This document shows positions 17,654-27,148 of a stretch of DNA of 64,000 nucleotides, one piece after another. A program made the translations under genes and the position numbers. The notes beneath the pieces were generated by a model. It did not search any database. It was not told where the DNA came from and saw nothing but the letters and a program-made list of their open reading frames with translations. The stretch lies in the NCBI RefSeq assembly GCF_004358185.1, contig NZ_SMUV01000054.1, positions 1-64,000 of the forward strand, given 5' to 3'. Source of the stretch: Antarcticimicrobium luteum. Lineage in GTDB: Bacteria; Pseudomonadota; Alphaproteobacteria; Rhodobacterales; Rhodobacteraceae. Within the stretch, counting starts at the first letter, position 1, and each line of letters begins with the position of its first letter.

Positions 17654-19702
17654 TCAGCGCAGGGCGGCCTCGATATTGCCGCCGTCCACGGTCATCACAT
17701 GGGCGGTGGTGCGCTCGGATTGCGCCAGCGCGACAAAGGCCTCGGCGACATGGTGTGCCTCGACTTCGCGGCCCAGCAGGTTGCCGCCCAGATAGGTCGC
17801 CTCGTCCACCTTGCGGGCCGCCGCGCGCGCCGCGATCATTTCCGGGGTCAGCAGACCCGACCGGATGCGGTCGGCGTTGACCCCGTTCACCCGGATGCCG
17901 TCGCCGCCAAGTTCCAGCGCCAGTTGCCGCAGAAGAAAGAATGTCGTCGCCTTGGGCAGCCCATAGGCGGCGAACCCCTTGCCCGGATTGACCGCCTGTT
18001 TCGACACGTTGAACAGGATCTGACCGCCGCGCCGCTGCGCCCGGAACACCGCCACCGCAGTCTGGGCAAAGGCGTGATGGGCAAAAAAGTTCAGCTCGAA
18101 ACTGGCCCGCAGCGTCTCGTCGGGCAGGGTGGCGACATCGCCGGTCATCGCCGCGCCGGCGTTCGACACCAGGATATCCAGCCCGCCAAAGCGGTTGACG
18201 CAGGCCGCGACCGCCTCGGACGGCGCGCCGGGCCGGGTGATGTCCAGGGCGGTGCCGCCGTGATCGCGGCCAAGCGAGGCGATGGCGGCGCTCAGCGCAT
18301 CCGTGTCCCGGTCAACCAGGAACAGGGTGGCGCCCCGGGCGGCAAAGGCCTGCGCCGTGGCCAGACCGATGGCGCCGGCGCCGCCGGTCACCATGACGAC
18401 GCGGCCCTGCATCGCGGGGCGCTTGCCCTTGCCCAGCTTGGCCTGTTCCAACGACCAGTATTCCATGTCGAAAAGGTCGGCCTCGCCAATCGGGCGAAAG
18501 CCGCCGCTTGCCTCGCCGTCGCGCATCACCCGCTGGCTTTGTTCGCCGATATCGGCGGCGATGCGCGCGGCCTTGGCGTCGGCGCCGATGCCCACCAGCC
18601 CCAGCCCGGCCACCCAGGCCAGGTTCGGCGTCGGCGACAGCATCGTCTTGGCGCCGCCGAAACGGGGGGCCTGACGGTCGAAATAGGCCGTGTAACCGGT
18701 CACGAAACGGTCGACGGCCGGGGCGATGGAATCGGCGCCGCCGGCGACCTCCTCTTGTGTCAGCACCAGCGGATGAGCCTTGGTGCGGATCACGTGGTCG
18801 GGGGTGGCGACGCCGCGGCTGGCCAGCGCCGCCAGATCGTCGCGTTCGAGAAAGCCCATCACATCGGCCCCATCGCGGATGTCAAAGACCGGCATCGGCT
18901 GATCCGTGGCCAGATGGGCGCCGATCGCGCCGCGCAGCGCGGCCAGCGCCTCGGCCCGCGCCGCGGCGGGCAGCGCCGCCGAGGGGCGCAGCGGTTCGGG
19001 GCGGCGGTCGGCCAGCCAGGCCTCGACCATGTTGGTGTGTTCGATGATCTTGTCATAGGACGACTTGGCGTCCCGCCCCCAGGCGAAATGGCCGTGGTTG
19101 ATCAGCAGCAGCCCCTCGGCCCCGGGGTTCGCCTCGTAGGTTTCGGCGGCCAGTTTGGCCAGCGCGAAGCCCGGCATCACATAAGGCACAAGCGCCAGCT
19201 TGTCGCCGAAGATTTCCCGCGTGGCGGCCTCGGCCTCAGGCAGGTTGGCCAGCGCGAGGAAGGCGGTCGCATGGGTGTGATCGACGTATTTATGCGGCAG
19301 ATAGGCGTGCAGCAGGGTTTCGACCGACGGGTTCGGCGCGGTCGAATCGAGCAGGTTCGAGCGCTGCACATTCACCATGTCCTCGTCGGAAAGGCTGGGC
19401 AGATCGCGCAGCCGCATCAGCGGTGCCATGCGCACCGCGGGCAGACCGGCGGCCTCGATCGTTTCCAGGTCCCAGCCCGATCCCTTGATGTGAATGACGT
19501 CGATCTCGTCGCCGTAGATGTCACGCGCGATCAGCTTCACCGAGGTGTTGCCGCCGCCATGCATCACCAGATCGGGGTCCGACCCGATCAGGCGGGAAGT
19601 ATAGACGCGCAGGGCGAGTTCCCGCGCGCCGGCGTCGTCGCCGGCCTGGTCCTGCATGGCCGCGGCAATGCTCTCTTGCCATTTGTTAGGGATCATCTGC
19701 AA
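17654..19702 (-). CDS. Bifunctional class II aldolase / short-chain dehydrogenase (RhaEW/YuxG-like)
   Basis: 682 aa, two enzymes in one chain. The N-terminal class II aldolase (about 1-410) has the metal ligands H142-x-H144 (VDHTHATAF) and a later H in 'INHGHFAWG', plus E128. The C-terminal SDR (about 425-682) has the cofactor loop GGAGAIG and the YxxxK pair in 'AAYGLPKAT', with an NNAG-like 'VSNAGA'. In characterised relatives the aldolase cleaves a 1-phospho-ketose (rhamnulose 1-phosphate) to DHAP plus an aldehyde that the SDR oxidises. No rhamnose isomerase or kinase is present. Neighbouring MtnK- and MtnA-like genes suggest the substrate is another ketose 1-phosphate. It is divergent from the SorC regulator. 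Confidence 0.88.
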   Translation of the reverse strand: MQMIPNKWQESIAAAMQDQAGDDAGARELALRVYTSRLIGSDPDLVMHGGGNTSVKLIARDIYGDEIDVIHIKGSGWDLETIEAAGLPAVRMAPLMRLRDLPSLSDEDMVNVQRSNLLDSTAPNPSVETLLHAYLPHKYVDHTHATAFLALANLPEAEAATREIFGDKLALVPYVMPGFALAKLAAETYEANPGAEGLLLINHGHFAWGRDAKSSYDKIIEHTNMVEAWLADRRPEPLRPSAALPAAARAEALAALRGAIGAHLATDQPMPVFDIRDGADVMGFLERDDLAALASRGVATPDHVIRTKAHPLVLTQEEVAGGADSIAPAVDRFVTGYTAYFDRQAPRFGGAKTMLSPTPNLAWVAGLGLVGIGADAKAARIAADIGEQSQRVMRDGEASGGFRPIGEADLFDMEYWSLEQAKLGKGKRPAMQGRVVMVTGGAGAIGLATAQAFAARGATLFLVDRDTDALSAAIASLGRDHGGTALDITRPGAPSEAVAACVNRFGGLDILVSNAGAAMTGDVATLPDETLRASFELNFFAHHAFAQTAVAVFRAQRRGGQILFNVSKQAVNPGKGFAAYGLPKATTFFLLRQLALELGGDGIRVNGVNADRIRSGLLTPEMIAARAAARKVDEATYLGGNLLGREVEAHHVAEAFVALAQSERTTAHVMTVDGGNIEAALR

Positions 19703-19760
19703 ACTCCTGGTCGGATTTCGGAACGGCGGGGCTGGCAGCCGTGCCTTGATTTCTGCTGTG

Positions 19761-19799
19761 TTTTATACAAAAGTCAGAATGGTTTGTCATAGATAAAAT
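19761..19799. promoter_or_regulatory. Candidate SorC operator between aldolase and regulator genes
   Basis: The 108-base divergent region contains TTTTATACAAA (19761-19771) facing TTTGTCATAGATAAAA (about 19783-19798), an imperfect inverted repeat with T/A-rich outer arms. It lies between both start codons, where an autoregulating SorC protein would bind. It does not match the GTCAA-N6-TTGAC repeats further along the island. Confidence 0.4.
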
Positions 19800-19810
19800 G
19801 AGGCAATCGG

Positions 19811-20779
19811 ATGGTCAGCACCAAACGCAGGACAACCGGGCGGATCAGCGGTGAGAATGTCGTGATCGAGGTGGCCTGGATGTATTACCAGGAAGGGCTG
19901 AACCAGAAGGAGATCGCCGACCGGCTGGAGATTTCTCGGGCAACGGTGGTCAACTACCTGCAAGAGGCGCGCGAGCGCGGGCACATCCGGATAACGCTGC
20001 ACGCGCGGGCCTTTACCACCCATCGCGCGGCGGTCGAGCTGTGCAAAAGGTTCGGCCTGACCGCGGCCTATGTCATTCCTGACGAGGGCGCCGATGCGGA
20101 AACCGGTTTCTATCGCGTCGCGCATGGGGCGGCGCAGTGGTTGCCCGAACTGCTGGAAAGCGGCGACCGCCTGGGCGTTGCCTGGGGGCGAACGATCTAC
20201 GAGCTGACCCAGGCCGCGGAAGAGACCCGGATCGACGATCTGACGGTGCTGCAACTGGTGGGCTCGATGGCGACGCCCTATGGCTTTACCGCCGAGGCCT
20301 GTTCGACGCGCCTGGCCCAGCGTCTGGGCGCGCGCTGTTTCAACCTGCACGCCCCGGCGATCCTGAGCAGCGCCGCGCTGGCCGAGGCGCTCCGCGCCGA
20401 GCCGATCATCCACAATCAGCTTGCGCGGTTGGAGACCTGCAACAAGTTTCTGTTTTCCGTCGGAACCTGCCTGCCGGACAGCCATGTGGTCGGCAGCGGG
20501 CTGGCGACGCTGGAGGAATTGGAGTGGTACGTCGCTCAGGGCGCCACCGGGGTTCTGTGCGGCCGCTTTATCGACGCCGGGGGGCAGGCCATCGCCGGCC
20601 CGCTGGAAGACCGGATGATCGGGATCCCGCTGGACAGGCTGGTCGGGCTGGACCAGGGCATTCTTGTCACCCCCGGAACGGACAAGGTGGCCGCATCGCT
20701 GGCCGCGATCCGGGGCGGCTACGTCACTCATCTGGTGACGAGTTTGAGTGTGGCCGACGCGCTTCTGGCGGCGGATTGA
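19811..20779 (+). CDS. SorC/DeoR-type sugar-binding transcriptional regulator
   Basis: 322 aa. The N-terminal helix-turn-helix (about 20-55) contains 'LNQKEIADRLEISRATVVNYLQEARERG', the SorC pattern. The remainder is the sugar-phosphate-binding domain of the SorC/CggR family (LGVAWGRTIYEL, LVGSMATPYGFTAEACSTRLAQRLGA, VGSGLATLEELEWYVAQGATGVLCGRFID). These proteins usually respond to a phosphorylated intermediate of the pathway they control. The location inside the island makes it the probable regulator of the aldolase, mtn, ABC and RLP/transketolase units. The stop codon is followed by a hairpin shared with mtnA. Confidence 0.9.
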   Translation: MVSTKRRTTGRISGENVVIEVAWMYYQEGLNQKEIADRLEISRATVVNYLQEARERGHIRITLHARAFTTHRAAVELCKRFGLTAAYVIPDEGADAETGFYRVAHGAAQWLPELLESGDRLGVAWGRTIYELTQAAEETRIDDLTVLQLVGSMATPYGFTAEACSTRLAQRLGARCFNLHAPAILSSAALAEALRAEPIIHNQLARLETCNKFLFSVGTCLPDSHVVGSGLATLEELEWYVAQGATGVLCGRFIDAGGQAIAGPLEDRMIGIPLDRLVGLDQGILVTPGTDKVAASLAAIRGGYVTHLVTSLSVADALLAAD

Positions 20780-20898
20780 TCGGATCGGCGGCGTCATTGG
20801 CCCGACTCCGGGCGAACCGGCGCAATCGTCCAATGGCGGCCCGGTCCCGTATGGCCCGTATGGCGGACCGACCCGGATCGAAGACAAGCTCCAAAAGG

Positions 20899-20927
20899 AA
20901 AAGACCCGGCGCCAGGCCGGGTCTTTT
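20899..20927. terminator. Bidirectional terminator between sorC and mtnA-like gene
   Basis: Perfect 12-base stem: AAAAGACCCGGC (20899-20910), loop GCCAG, GCCGGGTCTTTT (20916-20927). T-runs on both strands serve the two convergent transcripts. Confidence 0.88.
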
Positions 20928-20947
20928 ACGTTTCAGGGCCGTGCGTC

Positions 20948-22042
20948 TCAGCGGCCGGCAAGGTCGGGGAACATCGCCGCCAACGCCGCCGCATCGGCCC
21001 TGGCCACGCCGCGTTCGGTGATCAGCCCGGTGACCAGATCGGCGGGGGTCACGTCGAAGGCGGGATTGCGCGCCGGCGTGCCATCGGGCGAGATCTGAAC
21101 CGAGACGATCCGCCCCTCGGCGTCGCGGCCCTGCACATGGGTGACCTCCTCGCCGTTGCGTTCCTCGATCGGGATTTCCCTGAGACCGTCGGATACGGTC
21201 CAGTCGATCGTGGGCGAGGGCAGGGCGACATAGAAGGGCACGTCGTTGGCCCGGGCCGCCAGCGCCTTGAGATAGGTTCCGATCTTGTTGCAGACGTCGC
21301 CGCTGGCGGTGGTGCGGTCGGTGCCGACGATCACCAGATCGATCTCGCCGTGCTGCATCAGATGGCCACCGGCATTGTCCACGATCAGATCGTGGCTGAC
21401 GCCGTGACTGTTCAGCTCCCAGCTGGTCAGCTGCGCGCCCTGGTTGCGGGGCCGGGTTTCGTCCACGAAGACATGCACGTCGATACCGTTCTCGAGCGCG
21501 TGGTAGATCGGCGAGGTCGCGGTGCCCCAATCGACGGTGGCGAGCCAGCCGGCATTGCAATGGGTCAGCAGGTTGACCCTGCCGCCGCCCTTCTTCGCCG
21601 CGATCTCGCGGATGATTTCCAGCCCGTGCAGGCCGATCCGCCGGTTGATCTCGACATCCTCGTCGCAGATCTCCGCGGCGCGGGCAAAGGCGGCGTCTGC
21701 GCGCAGCTCCGGCCGCAGCGGGTGCAGCGCGCGGGTCATCTCGTCGAGCGCCCATTTCAGGTTGATCGCCGTGGGGCGGGTCTCGTGCAGCAGGTCATAG
21801 GTTTCGCGCAGCGAGGCGTCCGACGGGTCGGCCGCCATCTGCACCGCCACGCCATAGGCCGCCGTCGCGCCGATCAAAGGCGCGCCGCGCACCCACATGT
21901 CGCGGATCGCGTCGGCAAAGTCCGCCCGCGTGACCAGCGGCACGATGCGCAGCTCATGTGGCAGCCAGCGCTGGTCGATGATGCGCACCTCGCCCGAGGG
22001 CTCACGCCAGATGGAGCGGTAATGGGTGCCGTCGATTTTCAT
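20948..22042 (-). CDS. mtnA: MtnA-like aldose-1-phosphate isomerase (S-methyl-5-thioribose-1-phosphate isomerase family)
   Basis: 364 aa. MtnA hallmarks are present: VRGAPLIG (51-58), catalytic C162 ([12 protein letters not shown]), '[18 protein letters not shown]', catalytic D242 in GTDR followed by '[10 protein letters not shown]'. The family converts 5-methylthioribose 1-phosphate to the ribulose 1-phosphate; some members act on 5-deoxyribose 1-phosphate or related C1-phosphorylated pentoses. The ATG overlaps the stop of the kinase gene (ATGA), so the two are translationally coupled. Other methionine-salvage genes (mtnB, C, D) are not in the window, so the physiological substrate may not be the methylthio sugar. 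Confidence 0.9.
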   Translation of the reverse strand: MKIDGTHYRSIWREPSGEVRIIDQRWLPHELRIVPLVTRADFADAIRDMWVRGAPLIGATAAYGVAVQMAADPSDASLRETYDLLHETRPTAINLKWALDEMTRALHPLRPELRADAAFARAAEICDEDVEINRRIGLHGLEIIREIAAKKGGGRVNLLTHCNAGWLATVDWGTATSPIYHALENGIDVHVFVDETRPRNQGAQLTSWELNSHGVSHDLIVDNAGGHLMQHGEIDLVIVGTDRTTASGDVCNKIGTYLKALAARANDVPFYVALPSPTIDWTVSDGLREIPIEERNGEEVTHVQGRDAEGRIVSVQISPDGTPARNPAFDVTPADLVTGLITERGVARADAAALAAMFPDLAGR

Positions 22043-23304
22043 AGGTAGTCCTCTTGATTGGTCCGGCGGGCGAGATCGAGCACCTCTTCCATGCCGGTGA
22101 ACTGTGCGCGCGCGACGGCCAGCGTCCGGCCCAGCATCAGGCCGCGCGCCTCGCAGGCGGCCCGCGCCGCGTCGTCGGCGATCTCGTCATATTCCGCGAT
22201 ATGGGCCAGCCCGAGCGTGCGGCGGTGAATCTCGATGCCGCAAAAGCCAAGGCAGTCGCGCCAGATCGCGGCCAGCCGCTCGATCCGGGCCTGCTCCGAG
22301 GCCAGACCGTGGCCCTGATCCTCGAACAGGCTGGCCTGATAGAGGATGCCGGTGCGCTCGCTGCGCCACAGACGGGTGAACTCGGCGGTGAAGCTGGTCC
22401 AGATCTCGTCCACCACCGACAGGATCCACTCCTGATACTCCGCGCGCGCACCCGGCGCCTCGGCGTGGCCGGGCTGGGCGCAATAGGCCATCAGGAAATT
22501 CGCGATCAGCATGCCGATGTCGAACCCCATCGGCCCGTAGGTGGCGAATTCGGGGTCGATCACGCGGGCCTCGTCTCCGGTCACCATGACCGAGCCGGTG
22601 TGCAGATCGCCATGCAGCAAGGTCTCGGCGTTATTGGCAAAGGTCATCTTGAGGTGCTGGGCGGCGATCTTCAGGTCGGTGTCGGCGCGCAGGGCGGTGA
22701 CGATCGGGTCAAGCTGCGGTGTGTGCCGGTTCAGCTCGGCCGCGAAATAGGGGTCCGAGAACACCAGGTTTTCGGTAATGTCGCAAAGCTCGACGTTGCC
22801 GGCGAAGAGGGCCAGATCGGCCTTGCGCTCGGCCGTCGGCAGCGACAGGTCCGAGCCACGGAACAGCGTGCGGGCGCAGAAGCGGCCGAGAAAACCGCCA
22901 AGGCCCGCGTGGCGCGTTCCTGCCATCAGGCTCTTGCGCAGGATCACGTGCGGGCTGAGAAACTCCATGGCGATGATCGCCTGACCCTCGTCGAAGTAAT
23001 AGATCTCGGGCACCGAACCGGGGTCGCGCCGGTTCTGGCGGGTCAGGGCGTTGTACTCGAAAAAAGCCCGTTTCAGCGGCAGCGGCCAGCTTTCTCCGAC
23101 AAGGCGGACATAGGGCAGGGCCTGTTTCACCACGACGCTGCCGCCGGGGCCGTCGACGATGAACACCAGATTGAGATTGCCATCGCCAACCTCCCGCATG
23201 CGCCACTCCTGCGGGTCGCCCAGACGGGTGCGGACGGCGTCGATCTGTCCCAGCCTCCCGGCCAGGGTCGCCGGGCTCAGGGCTTGGAATTCCTGGGTCG
23301 TCAC
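22039..23304 (-). CDS. mtnK: MtnK-like sugar 1-kinase (5-methylthioribose kinase family)
   Basis: 421 aa. APH-like kinase fold with MtnK-specific blocks: [11 protein letters not shown] glycine loop (about 38-48), catalytic [11 protein letters not shown] (about 231) and [16 protein letters not shown] metal loop (about 249). It phosphorylates the anomeric C1 hydroxyl of a furanose with ATP. The GTG at 23304 is chosen because GAGGAGGA sits just upstream; the open frame runs 19 codons further without family similarity. It is the first gene of the mtnK-mtnA operon, divergent from the ABC transporter, with a shared control region. Confidence 0.88.
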   Translation of the reverse strand: MTTQEFQALSPATLAGRLGQIDAVRTRLGDPQEWRMREVGDGNLNLVFIVDGPGGSVVVKQALPYVRLVGESWPLPLKRAFFEYNALTRQNRRDPGSVPEIYYFDEGQAIIAMEFLSPHVILRKSLMAGTRHAGLGGFLGRFCARTLFRGSDLSLPTAERKADLALFAGNVELCDITENLVFSDPYFAAELNRHTPQLDPIVTALRADTDLKIAAQHLKMTFANNAETLLHGDLHTGSVMVTGDEARVIDPEFATYGPMGFDIGMLIANFLMAYCAQPGHAEAPGARAEYQEWILSVVDEIWTSFTAEFTRLWRSERTGILYQASLFEDQGHGLASEQARIERLAAIWRDCLGFCGIEIHRRTLGLAHIAEYDEIADDAARAACEARGLMLGRTLAVARAQFTGMEEVLDLARRTNQEDYL

Positions 23305-23387
23305 GGCTCTCCTCCTCTTGCTTGGCAGGGTGCGGAATGCCCGGAGGCGGCACCTTCGCAAGGTAGAATTCCGCGTCGTGATGCAAT

Positions 23388-23405
23388 TGTCAAATTATAT
23401 TGACA
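23388..23405. promoter_or_regulatory. Inverted repeat TGTCAA-N6-TTGACA in the mtnK/ABC divergent promoter
   Basis: Arms TGTCAA (23388-23393) and TTGACA (23400-23405) are perfect inverted repeats separated by ATTATA. The site lies in the 151-base region between the kinase GTG and the transporter GTG. The same core, GTCAA-N6-TTGAC, occurs at 30775-30790 in front of the transketolase/RLP operon. A shared operator of the island regulator is the likely role. Confidence 0.7.
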
Positions 23406-23455
23406 TATGAAAGTTTCGAGGCGTAGCATCTGCCTCAACGGAGGAGAAAAGTAAC

Positions 23456-24967
23456 GTGAGCGATCAGGCAATCCGGCTTTCCGGTCTGCACAAGGCCTTT
23501 GGTCGCAACCAGGTGCTGCGGGGGGTCGACCTGGAGATTCCCGCCGGGCAGGTGACCGTCCTGATGGGGGCGAACGGCGCCGGCAAATCCACCCTGGTCA
23601 AGATCCTGTGCGGCGTTCATGCCGCCGATTCCGGCGAGATCACGCTGGGCGGGGCACCGCTTGTCGCCAACTCGCCCTCGGACGCGCTGCGCGCCGGCGT
23701 GGTGACGGTGCACCAGAACATCAACGACGGCGTCGTGCCCGATCTCGATGTGGTCTCGAACCTTGTGCTCGACTCGCTGGCCGGGGGCGGGGGCGTGTTT
23801 CTGAGGCGCGGCCAGATGCGTGCGCGCGCAAGACAGATCGCGGCGGCCGTCGGCCTCGAGATCGACGTCAGGCGGCAGGTTTCGGACCTGTCTCTGGCCG
23901 ACCGCCAACTGGTGTCGATCGCTCGGGCGATGGCGCATGAGCCAAGGCTGCTGATCCTGGATGAGCCGACCTCGTCGCTGTCGGCGGTCGAGGCGGACCG
24001 TCTGTTCGATCTGGTGGAGCAATTGCGTGATCGCGGGGTTGCGATCCTTTATATCTCGCATCGCATGTCCGATATCCGCCGGCTCGCGGACCGGATCGTG
24101 TCGATGCGCGACGGGGCGATTTCCGGCGTCTTCGAGGACGCGCCTCTGGATTACTCCGGCTCGGTCCGCGCCATGCTCGGCCATGAGATCACCGAGGTCG
24201 ACATCGCCATTCCGCAGCCTGGACGCCCGGTCCTGGAGGTGCGGGATCTTGTCCTGCGCGACGGCGCGCGGCCGTTCTCGCTCGAGGCGCGGGAAAACGA
24301 GGTGATCGCCATCACCGGGTTGGTCGGCAGCGGCAAGTCTGATTTCGCCGGGGCGCTGTTCGGGCTCGCGGCGCCGGTATCCGGGACCATGAGGCTGGAC
24401 GGCGGGCCGCATGCCCCGGCCAGCGCCCGGGCGGCCATCGACGCGGGCGTCTTTCTGTGCCCCAAGGACCGGCTGATCAACGCGGTGGTGGCGGATTTCG
24501 ACATCACCCGGAACCTGACGCTGCCGTTCATTGCGCGGCACAGCCGGCTGTCCTTTTTGTCCTTCCGGTCCGAGCGCGCGACCGCCGGACGCATGATCGG
24601 CACCATGGGGATCGTATGTCAAAACCCGTCCGACGGCATCCTGACCCTGTCCGGGGGCAACCAGCAAAAGGTGATGGTTGCGCGCTGGATGGCCGAGGCG
24701 GCGCGCCTGCTGATCCTGGACGAACCGTTTCAGGGCGTCGACATCCAGGCCCGCCGCGACATCGGCCACAAGATTCGCGAAACCTCCGCACATCGCGCCA
24801 CGATCGTTTTCGTCGCCGAACTCGACGAGGCCCTGGAAATCGCCGACCGCGTCCTCGTGATGAGCGAGCATTCGATCGTCGGCGAGCACCGAAATGAAAA
24901 CATAGACGTGTCCGCGATCATGGCCCAGGTGGTCGACGCGGAACCAGCACGCGCAGCAGGACAATAA
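23456..24967 (+). CDS. Sugar ABC transporter ATP-binding protein (RbsA/MglA type)
   Basis: 503 aa with two tandem nucleotide-binding domains. The first has Walker A GANGAGKST and Walker B LLILDEPTSSL. The second has a degenerate Walker A (GLVGSGKSD), signature 'LSGGNQQK' and LLILDEPFQGVD. This asymmetry is normal for RbsA/MglA proteins that energise ribose-, galactose- or xylose-type importers. It starts at a GTG with GGAGGAG upstream. It is the first gene of the import operon, one base ahead of the permease. Confidence 0.93.
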   Translation: MSDQAIRLSGLHKAFGRNQVLRGVDLEIPAGQVTVLMGANGAGKSTLVKILCGVHAADSGEITLGGAPLVANSPSDALRAGVVTVHQNINDGVVPDLDVVSNLVLDSLAGGGGVFLRRGQMRARARQIAAAVGLEIDVRRQVSDLSLADRQLVSIARAMAHEPRLLILDEPTSSLSAVEADRLFDLVEQLRDRGVAILYISHRMSDIRRLADRIVSMRDGAISGVFEDAPLDYSGSVRAMLGHEITEVDIAIPQPGRPVLEVRDLVLRDGARPFSLEARENEVIAITGLVGSGKSDFAGALFGLAAPVSGTMRLDGGPHAPASARAAIDAGVFLCPKDRLINAVVADFDITRNLTLPFIARHSRLSFLSFRSERATAGRMIGTMGIVCQNPSDGILTLSGGNQQKVMVARWMAEAARLLILDEPFQGVDIQARRDIGHKIRETSAHRATIVFVAELDEALEIADRVLVMSEHSIVGEHRNENIDVSAIMAQVVDAEPARAAGQ

Positions 24968-24968
24968 A

Positions 24969-25985
24969 ATGAAGGACACCTCGCACCTGATCGATTTCGC
25001 GATCAAATATGGATTTCTGCTGTTGATGGCCGCGCTGATCGTCGTGTTCGGCCTCAACGCCGAGGGGTTTTTGTCGCCCTTCAGTGCGGTCTTCATCCTG
25101 CAATCGGTCGCCATCACCGGCATTCTGGCGCTGGGCGTGACCGCGACACTTGTCGTCGGCGGCTTTGATCTGTCGATCGGCGCGGTGGCGACCTCGGCGC
25201 TGATGCTGTCGGCCTATGTCATGGTCGTGTGGGAGATGAGCGCGGGCATGGCGGTGGTGCTGTGTCTGCTGATGGGGGCGGCCGTGGGGCTGGTCAATGG
25301 CCTGTTGATCGTCAAGGCCAGGATCCCCGATCTTCTGGCCACGCTGGGCATGATGTTCCTGCTGGTCGGATTGCAGCGGATCCCGACCGAGGGGCGCTCG
25401 ATATCGACCGGCATGGCGCTGCCCGATGGCAGCACCGCCGCCGGCATCTTTTCACCGGGTTTTCTGATGCTGGGCCGCCACCGGCTGGACCTGATCGTGC
25501 CGGATCTGCTGCCGCTGTCCGTGGTGTTTCTGGTCGTGATCGCCGTTCTGGTCTGGGTGTTTCTGGAACTGACCCGGCATGGACGGCTGATGTATGCAAT
25601 CGGCTCGAACGCGCAGGCGGCCAGCCTCGCCGGGGCCAACGTCAATCGCTACAAGATCGCGGCCTACATGATCTCCGGCACGCTCGCCTCGGTGGGGGGG
25701 ATCCTGCTGGCGGCGCGTCTGGGGCGGGGCGACGTGGCCTCGGGCAACAACCTGCTGCTGGATTCGGTCGCCGCGGCGCTGATCGGCTTTGCGGTGCTGG
25801 GCGCGTCGAAACCCAATGCCTTCGGCACCGCCATCGGCGCGCTTTTCGTCGGCATCCTGCTGCAGGGGCTGACGATGATGAACGCGCCTTACTACACCCA
25901 GGATTTCATCAAGGGCGGGGTTCTCGTGATCGCGCTTGTCTTTACCTTCGCGCTGTCGGGCAGAGGAGGCCGGGGGCGCGGCTGA
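24969..25985 (+). CDS. Sugar ABC transporter permease (RbsC family)
   Basis: 338 aa, about nine hydrophobic segments. The family loop 'GANVNRYKIAAYMISGTLASVGGILLAARLG' is the coupling region of RbsC-type permeases, preceded by 'ELTRHGRLMYAIGSNAQAASLAG'. It forms the homodimeric channel of the importer encoded with 23456 and 26019. Confidence 0.93.
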   Translation: MKDTSHLIDFAIKYGFLLLMAALIVVFGLNAEGFLSPFSAVFILQSVAITGILALGVTATLVVGGFDLSIGAVATSALMLSAYVMVVWEMSAGMAVVLCLLMGAAVGLVNGLLIVKARIPDLLATLGMMFLLVGLQRIPTEGRSISTGMALPDGSTAAGIFSPGFLMLGRHRLDLIVPDLLPLSVVFLVVIAVLVWVFLELTRHGRLMYAIGSNAQAASLAGANVNRYKIAAYMISGTLASVGGILLAARLGRGDVASGNNLLLDSVAAALIGFAVLGASKPNAFGTAIGALFVGILLQGLTMMNAPYYTQDFIKGGVLVIALVFTFALSGRGGRGRG

Positions 25986-26018
25986 TCAAACCAGGACCGC
26001 ATAAAAAGGGAGGAAACC

Positions 26019-27056
26019 ATGATTACCAGACGTGTGTTTGCAGGACTAATCGGGGCGGCGGCGATGCTGCCCGGGCTGGGCTGGGCGGCAGATATGCCCG
26101 CGCCGCTGGACAACCCGGGCGATGTGAAGGTCGCGCTGGTGCGCTATCTGTCCACCGGCGATTTCTTCCAGGCCTATCTTTCGGGCGTGGAGAAGCAGGC
26201 CGCCGCAATCGGCGTTGATCTGCGCGTTTTCGACAGCCGTCAGGATGCGGCGTTGCAGGCCGACATGGTCGACCAGGCCATCGCCCTCGGCGTGGATGGC
26301 ATCATCATCCAGCACGGGCTGACCGAATCCATGCAGGCCGCCGCGCAACGCGCGGTCGAGGCCGGCATCAAGGTGGTGGCCTTCGACGTCAACGTCGAGA
26401 ACGACGCCATCCCGCAGATCGAACAGTCGGACCGCGACCTGGCCCGCCTGGCGCTGGAACAGGCGGTGGAGGACAACGGCACCGAATTCACCGCCGGCTA
26501 TGTCTATGTTCCGGGCATCGCGCCGCTCGATCGCCGCGACGAGACTTGGGTCAAGGTCAAGGCCGCCAACCCCGGCATCAAGCAGGTCGCCGAATTTGGC
26601 ACCCTCGACAACCCGATCGCCAACTCGGTCGCCAACCAGGCGCGCTCGGTGCTCTCGGCCAACCCCAGCATCACCGTGATGTTTGCCCCCTATGACGAGT
26701 TCGCCAAGGGCGTGAAGATCGCCGTGGACGAGGCCGGCATGACCAGTCAGGTGTCGATCTACTCGGCCGACGTCTCGACCGCTGACATCGCCGCCATGCG
26801 CGAGGCCGGCTCGGCCTGGAAAGCCACCGCCGCAACCAACCCCGCCGTGGTGGGCGAGGTGTCGGTGCGCGCGCTGGCGATGCTGCTGGCGGGCGAGGAT
26901 CCGGGCCACAACGTCATCGTGCCGCCGACCCTGATCACCCAGGCGATGCTGAACGATCTCGACATCAAGAACATGGAGGACCTGGGCAAGAAGGCGCCCG
27001 CCTTTGCCCATGCCGATGTCGCGGTGCCGGACTGGATGCCGCTTCCGGCGCGCTAA
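26019..27056 (+). CDS. Periplasmic sugar-binding protein of the ABC importer
   Basis: 345 aa with a signal peptide (about 1-24: MITRRVFAGLIGAAAMLPGLG then WAADMP). The fold is Peripla_BP_4/RbsB-like: 'DVKVALVRYLSTGDFFQAYLSGVEKQAAAIGVDLRVFDSRQD', 'IIIQHG', 'VVAFDVNV', hinge region around 'NPAVVGEVSVRAL'. It binds the imported sugar and therefore sets substrate specificity of the island. The ligand cannot be read from sequence; ribose-like or deoxy/thio-pentoses are plausible given the kinase. A hairpin follows the gene and may lower read-through into the mutarotase gene. Confidence 0.9.
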   Translation: MITRRVFAGLIGAAAMLPGLGWAADMPAPLDNPGDVKVALVRYLSTGDFFQAYLSGVEKQAAAIGVDLRVFDSRQDAALQADMVDQAIALGVDGIIIQHGLTESMQAAAQRAVEAGIKVVAFDVNVENDAIPQIEQSDRDLARLALEQAVEDNGTEFTAGYVYVPGIAPLDRRDETWVKVKAANPGIKQVAEFGTLDNPIANSVANQARSVLSANPSITVMFAPYDEFAKGVKIAVDEAGMTSQVSIYSADVSTADIAAMREAGSAWKATAATNPAVVGEVSVRALAMLLAGEDPGHNVIVPPTLITQAMLNDLDIKNMEDLGKKAPAFAHADVAVPDWMPLPAR

Positions 27057-27084
27057 GGGACCGACCACTCACTCACGGACATTG

Positions 27085-27120
27085 ACGGGGCCGGGGCACA
27101 TGCCTCGGCCCCGTTTCCTT
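27085..27120 (+). terminator. Hairpin after the sugar-binding protein gene
   Basis: 13-base stem with one G-T pair: ACGGGGCCGGGGC (27085-27097), loop ACAT, GCCTCGGCCCCGT (27102-27114), followed by TTCCTT. Such structures after a binding-protein gene often stabilise its mRNA and attenuate downstream expression. The T-tract is weak, so termination is probably partial. Confidence 0.65.
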
Positions 27121-27148
27121 GTCCGGTTGCCCGCAAGGAGATCAACAC

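Noticed and set aside
19703-23455. SAM-type riboswitch controlling the mtn-like genes
   Set aside because: The control regions are too short and show inverted repeats typical of protein operators; no riboswitch core could be recognised.
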